A DNA stretch of 8,552 nucleotides from the NCBI GenBank assembly GCA_945888895.1, contig CAMDAY010000087.1, positions 1-8,552 of the forward strand. Direction: 5' to 3'. Below are positions 5,298 through 8,552 of this stretch, piece after piece; the first letter of the stretch is position 1; each line of letters opens with the position of its first letter. The notes below the pieces were generated by a model. That model saw nothing but the letters and a program-made list of their open reading frames with translations, ran no database searches and was not told the origin of the DNA. The DNA is from Dehalococcoides mccartyi (GTDB lineage: Bacteria; Chloroflexota; Dehalococcoidia; UBA2979). The translations under genes were made by a program, and so were the position numbers.

Positions 5298-6572
5298 GTG
5301 AGCCTCGGCGTGCAGCAGGCGATCGATCGAGGGCGACGGGTCTACCGCGGCTGGTGGATCGTGCTGTCGTGCTACTTCGCGCAGATGCTCGCGTCCGGCG
5401 CGAGCGGCTGGGTGTTCGGGATCCTGATCGCACCGATGGGCGCCGAGCTGGGATGGACGCGCAGCGAGATCGTGCTGGCGATCACGATCTCGAGCCTCAT
5501 CGGGGGGCTGCTCGCTGCCCCCCTCGGGCCGGTCGTCGACCGGTACGGGCCGCGCCTGCTGATGACCGTGAGCCTCGCGATGGCGGGGACGGCGCTGATC
5601 GGCGTGTCGTTCGTGCACGAGAAGTGGCAGTACTACCTCGTGTGGGCGGTGTTCGGGATCGCGTCACCGGGGTTCGGGAACCTCGGCCCCGTGGTCGCGC
5701 TCGCGAACTGGTTCATCCGGCGGCGCGCGCTGGCGTTCATGCTGTTCACGTTCGGATCGGCCACCGCGGGCATCGTGCTCACGCGCGTGGCGGCGTGGCT
5801 CGCACCCGAGTACGGGTGGCGCTTCGTCTGGGTGCTGATGGGCGTCGCCGTCTGGCTCCTCGTACCGCTCACGTGGGCCTCCGTGCGCCGGCGCCCCGAG
5901 GACGTCGGCCTGCTCCCCGACGGCGACGAGATCGCTCCGGCCAGCGACGGCAGCACGCCTTCGACCGCTCCGGTCGAGGTGCAGTGGACCGCCCCCGAGG
6001 CGCTCCGCACGCCCGCATTCTGGCTGCTCACGATCGGCTTCACGCTGGTCGGCGCGCCGTCCTCCTCAATCTTTGTGCACATGGCCCCCTACGTGGTGTC
6101 GAAGGGGCACAGCCTCGCCGCAGGCGCCGCCGTCGTGTCGTGGTACGGGATCGGCGTGCTTGCCGGGCGACCCGTGTACGGCTTTCTGATTGCACGCATC
6201 GGCGTCCAGCGCACGCTGGTCGTGTACGCGGGCACGTACGGCGCGGTCATCCTCGCGTTCCTATTCCCGACCGGGCTACTGGGGATTCAGCTGGTCGCAG
6301 TGCTTCTGGGCATCGCGATTGCCGGAGGGCAGCAACTCCAGGGACAGGCGTACCCGGACTATTTCGGGCGGACGGTGGTGGGGACGCTGTCTGGATACGC
6401 CAGCATCGCGTTCACCCTCGCGAGGGCGGGCGGCCCATTGTTCGCCGCGCTCGCGTTCGACATTGCACAGAGTTATGTCTTTCCGTTCGCCGCGTTCGGC
6501 ATCGGGTGCCTCCTCGGGGCGCTCGCATTCGCCTTCGCGCCCGCGCCTCGGCATCCGGGCACGCCGAGGTAG
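5298..6572 (+). CDS. MFS transporter, monocarboxylate / oxalate-formate antiporter type
   Basis: This 424-residue protein has 12 predicted membrane helices in two halves (about 18-192 and 237-414), separated by a hydrophilic loop rich in charged residues (about 195-232). The N-terminus R-V-Y-R-G-W-W-I-V is typical of MFS members grouped with monocarboxylate and oxalate/formate carriers. So is the L-G-W-T-R-S-E segment (51-57) before helix 2. MFS motif A is seen as G-P-V-V-D-R-Y-G-P-R-L-L-M (77-89), with a weaker copy in the second half (Y-G-F-L-I-A-R-I-G, 294-302). A small carboxylate is the likely cargo, which suits the CoA-transferases encoded downstream, but specificity cannot be read from sequence. 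The start is GTG; GAAGGTG at 5284-5290 lies 7 bases upstream, and the N-terminus looks right for the family. A gap of 106 bases separates it from the next gene. Confidence 0.88.
   Translation: MSLGVQQAIDRGRRVYRGWWIVLSCYFAQMLASGASGWVFGILIAPMGAELGWTRSEIVLAITISSLIGGLLAAPLGPVVDRYGPRLLMTVSLAMAGTALIGVSFVHEKWQYYLVWAVFGIASPGFGNLGPVVALANWFIRRRALAFMLFTFGSATAGIVLTRVAAWLAPEYGWRFVWVLMGVAVWLLVPLTWASVRRRPEDVGLLPDGDEIAPASDGSTPSTAPVEVQWTAPEALRTPAFWLLTIGFTLVGAPSSSIFVHMAPYVVSKGHSLAAGAAVVSWYGIGVLAGRPVYGFLIARIGVQRTLVVYAGTYGAVILAFLFPTGLLGIQLVAVLLGIAIAGGQQLQGQAYPDYFGRTVVGTLSGYASIAFTLARAGGPLFAALAFDIAQSYVFPFAAFGIGCLLGALAFAFAPAPRHPGTPR
6545..6570 (+). terminator. Weak inverted repeat at the end of the MFS gene
   Basis: GCCTCGGC (6545-6552) can pair with GCCGAGGT (6563-6570), giving seven Watson-Crick pairs plus one wobble around a 10-base loop. 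It overlaps the last codons and part of the stop. It is much weaker than the three other hairpins in the window and has no T-run, so transcription may continue into the CoA-transferase genes. Confidence 0.3.
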
Positions 6573-6630
6573 GCAGCGCTGTCCGCACCCCACCGCGCGC
6601 TGGCGGTACAAACGGGGCTCGACGAGTGCA

Positions 6631-6636
6631 TATAAT
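6631..6636 (+). promoter_or_regulatory. Perfect -10 box (TATAAT) upstream of the CoA-transferase pair
   Basis: TATAAT is an exact match to the sigma-70 -10 consensus in a very GC-rich setting. It lies 48 bases before the ATG at 6679, which would give a leader of about 35 bases. The -35 region is poor (TACAAA at 6607-6612, 18 bases upstream). An activator or an unusual -35 element may be involved. It suggests the CoA-transferase genes can be transcribed separately from the MFS gene. Confidence 0.55.
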
Positions 6637-6661
6637 CGCGGCGACAGCCCGCCCACGCGGC

Positions 6662-6670
6662 GGAGAAGGA
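6662..6670 (+). promoter_or_regulatory. Ribosome binding site that decides the start of the first CoA-transferase
   Basis: GGAGAAGGA lies 8 bases before the ATG at 6679. The reading frame is open far upstream into the MFS gene (to 6190), but only the 6679 start has this site. It also gives the family N-terminus K-P-L-D-G-I-R-V-F-D. Confidence 0.8.
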
Positions 6671-6678
6671 CACGCACC

Positions 6679-7863
6679 ATGGCGAAGCCACTCGATGGAA
6701 TCCGCGTCTTCGATATCACGCTGGCCGGCGTCGGCCCGTGGTCGGCAAAGCTACTGGGCGAGCTCGGCGCCGACGTCATCCACGTCGAAGCACCCGGCCG
6801 CTCCCCGATGGCGATCCCGCCAATGTTCGGCGGCACGTCGATCCTCTATGTGACGGCGAACTCCAACAAGCGCTGTATCGTCCTCGACCTGAAGGAGCAG
6901 AAGGATCGCCAGGCGGCGTACTCGCTCATCCAGTCCTGCGACGTGTTCGTGGAGAACATGCGCCCCGGCGTGATGGAGCGCCTCGGCCTCGACTACGAGT
7001 CGCTGTCGAAGGTGAACCCGGACCTCGTGTACGTATCGGCATCCGGGTACGGCCAGACCGGGCACATGGTGCCTCGACCCGGCGCGGACCCGCAGCTCCA
7101 GGCGTTCTCGGGCTGGGACATGATCACCGGTACCGAGGAGGGTGGCCCGGAGTTCTTCCGACACTTCGCGCACCTCGACTACAACACCAGCCAGTACATC
7201 GTGCAGGCCGTGCTGATGGCGCTGTTCGCACGCGAGCGCGGCAACGGCGGCCAGAAGGTCGAGGTGGCGATGCTCGCCGCCGCGATGTCGCTGCAAAGCA
7301 GCCGCATCGCCGAGTACCTCGCGACGAAGCAGCAGCCGAAGCGCATGGGCCACGCAACCACCTCGACCGTCCCGCAGCAGGCGTTCCTGTGCCAGGACCG
7401 TCGATGGCTCGCGGTCGGCGTCACGGACGACAGCCAGTGGGCGCCGTTCTGCGAGGCGATCGGCCGGGCAGACCTCGCACAGGACCCGCGCTACGCGACG
7501 AACCGCGGGCGCATCGAGCACCGCGATGAGCTCGTCCCGGTCCTCGAGGCGCACTTCGCCACGAAGCCGGTGCGCTGGTGGGAGATGAAGCTGACTGAGG
7601 CCACCGTGCCGCAGGGCCGCTTTCTGTCGTGGAACGAGCTCCGCTTCCACCCGCAGGTCGTCGAGAACGCGATGATGCAGCACGAGGACACGCAGGACTG
7701 GGGCCACCTCTACCACGAGGGAGTTCCGTGGCAGTTCAGCAAGTGCGACCCGATCACCTACCGCCCCGCGCCCGCCGTCGGCGAGCACACGGAGCAGGTG
7801 CGCGCGGAGATCGCGCAGCTCGACGCGTCAAAGTCGGCCGCTCAGAAGGTGAGCGCGAACTAA
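6679..7863 (+). CDS. Family III CoA-transferase (CaiB/BaiF, formyl-CoA-transferase type), first of a tandem pair
   Basis: This 394-residue cytoplasmic enzyme would move CoA from a donor thioester to a carboxylic acid. It has the standard family length. The N-terminus L-D-G-I-R-V-F-D-I-T (5-14) is followed by L-G-E-L-G-A-D-V-I-H-V-E-A-P-G (26-40). An N-S-N-K-R-C-I-V-L-D-L-K segment (61-72), N-M-R-P-G-V-M-E-R-L-G-L (93-104) and Y-V-S-A-S-G-Y-G-Q-T-G (118-128) come next. Asp167 in H-L-D-Y-N-T-S is at the place of the catalytic aspartate that forms the acyl anhydride (Asp169 in formyl-CoA transferase). It is followed by the usual A-L-F-A-R-E-R-G-N-G-G-Q-K-V-E-V-A-M helix-strand. The gene has its own promoter-like box and overlaps the next CoA-transferase by one base. 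Substrates are unknown. Confidence 0.93.
   Translation: MAKPLDGIRVFDITLAGVGPWSAKLLGELGADVIHVEAPGRSPMAIPPMFGGTSILYVTANSNKRCIVLDLKEQKDRQAAYSLIQSCDVFVENMRPGVMERLGLDYESLSKVNPDLVYVSASGYGQTGHMVPRPGADPQLQAFSGWDMITGTEEGGPEFFRHFAHLDYNTSQYIVQAVLMALFARERGNGGQKVEVAMLAAAMSLQSSRIAEYLATKQQPKRMGHATTSTVPQQAFLCQDRRWLAVGVTDDSQWAPFCEAIGRADLAQDPRYATNRGRIEHRDELVPVLEAHFATKPVRWWEMKLTEATVPQGRFLSWNELRFHPQVVENAMMQHEDTQDWGHLYHEGVPWQFSKCDPITYRPAPAVGEHTEQVRAEIAQLDASKSAAQKVSAN
7844..7853 (+). promoter_or_regulatory. Ribosome binding site for the second CoA-transferase
   Basis: AGAAGGTGAG lies inside the end of the first CoA-transferase gene, 9 bases before the ATG at 7863. It supports that start and translational coupling through the shared TAATG. 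Confidence 0.65.
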
Positions 7864-8552
7864 TGGCAGGCGCACTCGAAGGCATTGTGGTCGTCGACAT
7901 CACCCAGGGGCTCTCCGGCCCCTACTGCTCGATGCTCCTCAGCGACGCGGGCGCTGAGGTGATCAAGGTAGAGCCGCCGACGGGCGACACGGCGCGCGGC
8001 TACGGCCCGCCGTACCGCGGCGAGGATGCCGCGCCGTTCGTGGAGCTCAACCGCAACAAGCGCAGCGTGGCGCTCGACATCGAGCGGCCCGAGGGCATGG
8101 ACGCGCTCCGCCGGCTCATCGGTACCGCCGACGTGCTGCTGACGGATCTCTCCCCCGCGCGTGCCGCCGACCTGCACCTCGACTACCCGAGCGTCGAGGC
8201 GATCAGCAAGCGCGTCGTGCAGTGCAACATCACGCCCTTCGGCGAGTTCGGTCCGATGGCGAACCAGCCGGGCGCGGAGATCGTGATCCAGGCGATGGCC
8301 GAGTACACCGAGTCGCTGGGCACGATGGGCGAACCGCCCGTGCGCCTCGGCACGGACGTGGGCAACACCAACGCCGGCGGGCAGGCGGTGCAGGGCATCG
8401 TTGCCGCGCTGTTCATGCGCGAGCGCACCGGCGAGGGCCAGCTCGTCACCGTGAACATGCTCAACACGCTCATGCACCTCCGCGGGATGATGTGGGCCTC
8501 GCACAGCGAGGGCGTGGACGACTGGTGGGGCTTCCACCAGGACACCTACATC
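7863..8552 (+). CDS. Family III CoA-transferase (CaiB/BaiF), second of the tandem pair, N-terminal part
   Basis: The first 230 residues of a second family III CoA-transferase are visible; the frame is open at the right edge and probably about 160-180 residues are missing. Seen are A-L-E-G-I-V-V-V-D-I-T (4-14), L-L-S-D-A-G-A-E-V-I-K-V-E-P-P-T-G-D (25-42), E-L-N-R-N-K-R-S-V-A-L-D-I (61-73) and G-T-D-V-G-N-T (163-169). Asp165 is in the catalytic place, and A-L-F-M-R-E-R-T-G-E-G-Q-L-V-T-V-N-M follows it. It keeps the K-V-E-P-P-x-G-D motif better than its neighbour, so the two are clearly paralogous but well diverged. The ATG overlaps the upstream stop as TAATG. Heteromeric CoA-transferases made from two such neighbours are known, for example BbsEF for benzylsuccinate and SmtAB for malate; a similar pairing is possible here. 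Confidence 0.92.
   Translation, partial: MAGALEGIVVVDITQGLSGPYCSMLLSDAGAEVIKVEPPTGDTARGYGPPYRGEDAAPFVELNRNKRSVALDIERPEGMDALRRLIGTADVLLTDLSPARAADLHLDYPSVEAISKRVVQCNITPFGEFGPMANQPGAEIVIQAMAEYTESLGTMGEPPVRLGTDVGNTNAGGQAVQGIVAALFMRERTGEGQLVTVNMLNTLMHLRGMMWASHSEGVDDWWGFHQDTYI

Noticed and set aside
6592..6607. Small ACCGC/GCGGT hairpin after the MFS gene as a terminator
   Set aside because: It has only five pairs with a six-base loop, far weaker than the other hairpins and without a T-run.
6190..6678. Upstream extension of the first CoA-transferase frame into the MFS gene
   Set aside because: The extra 163 residues are Arg/Ser-rich out-of-frame translation of the MFS gene. The family N-terminus and a good ribosome site mark the start at 6679.
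5231..6853. Second + strand open frame of 540 codons over the MFS gene
   Set aside because: It is an out-of-frame, very Arg-rich translation. The frame at 5298 gives a complete 12-helix transporter.
6751..7788. Reverse-strand open frame of 345 codons opposite the first CoA-transferase
   Set aside because: It is a shadow of the conserved CoA-transferase, with no motif and no ribosome site.
1..8552. CRISPR array, tRNA or rRNA genes, insertion sequences, phage or defence genes
   Set aside because: No regularly spaced repeats, tRNA-like cloverleafs, transposase motifs or terminal repeats were seen, and nearly all sequence is accounted for by transport and CoA-metabolism genes.

Overview
The window is a GC-rich (by eye about 65% G+C), densely coded bacterial segment with every recognised gene on the + strand. 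Codon use, with G or C in most third positions, is even across all genes, so nothing looks recently acquired. The mix of family-5 solute-binding transporter, CaiB/BaiF CoA-transferases and thiolase-like/DUF35 pair suits a free-living heterotroph that breaks down organic acids. Chloroflexota of the Dehalococcoidia/SAR202 type, or Actinomycetota, are plausible hosts, but this is inference from gene style and no marker gene is present.

Region 1 (1-3143) is the end of a peptide/nickel-type ABC importer operon. It holds the C-terminal 371 residues of a solute-binding protein, a strong hairpin, a DppB/OppB-type permease, a DppC/OppC-type permease, and a second strong hairpin that closes the unit. 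No ATPase gene follows the permeases.

Region 2 (3144-4967) holds a likely promoter, a thiolase-superfamily protein of the lipid-transfer/Ltp2-like branch, and a translationally coupled DUF35 zinc-ribbon/OB-fold protein. A third hairpin of the same design ends the unit. The thiolase-like protein appears to lack the usual C-terminal His and Cys and carries tyrosines instead, so it may be an aldolase or another C-C bond enzyme rather than a true thiolase.

Region 3 (4968-6572) has about 330 bases without a gene, then a 12-helix MFS transporter of the monocarboxylate/oxalate-formate type starting at GTG.

Region 4 (6573-8552) has a perfect TATAAT box followed by two tandem family III CoA-transferases. 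They overlap by one base, and the second runs off the window. Both keep the catalytic aspartate.

A reasonable joint reading is a carboxylic-acid catabolic locus. The ABC and MFS systems would take up substrate, the CoA-transferase pair would activate an acid to its CoA thioester, and the thiolase-like/DUF35 complex would cleave or form a C-C bond on a CoA ester. The substrate cannot be told from the sequence. No RNA gene, mobile element, CRISPR array or defence system was seen.
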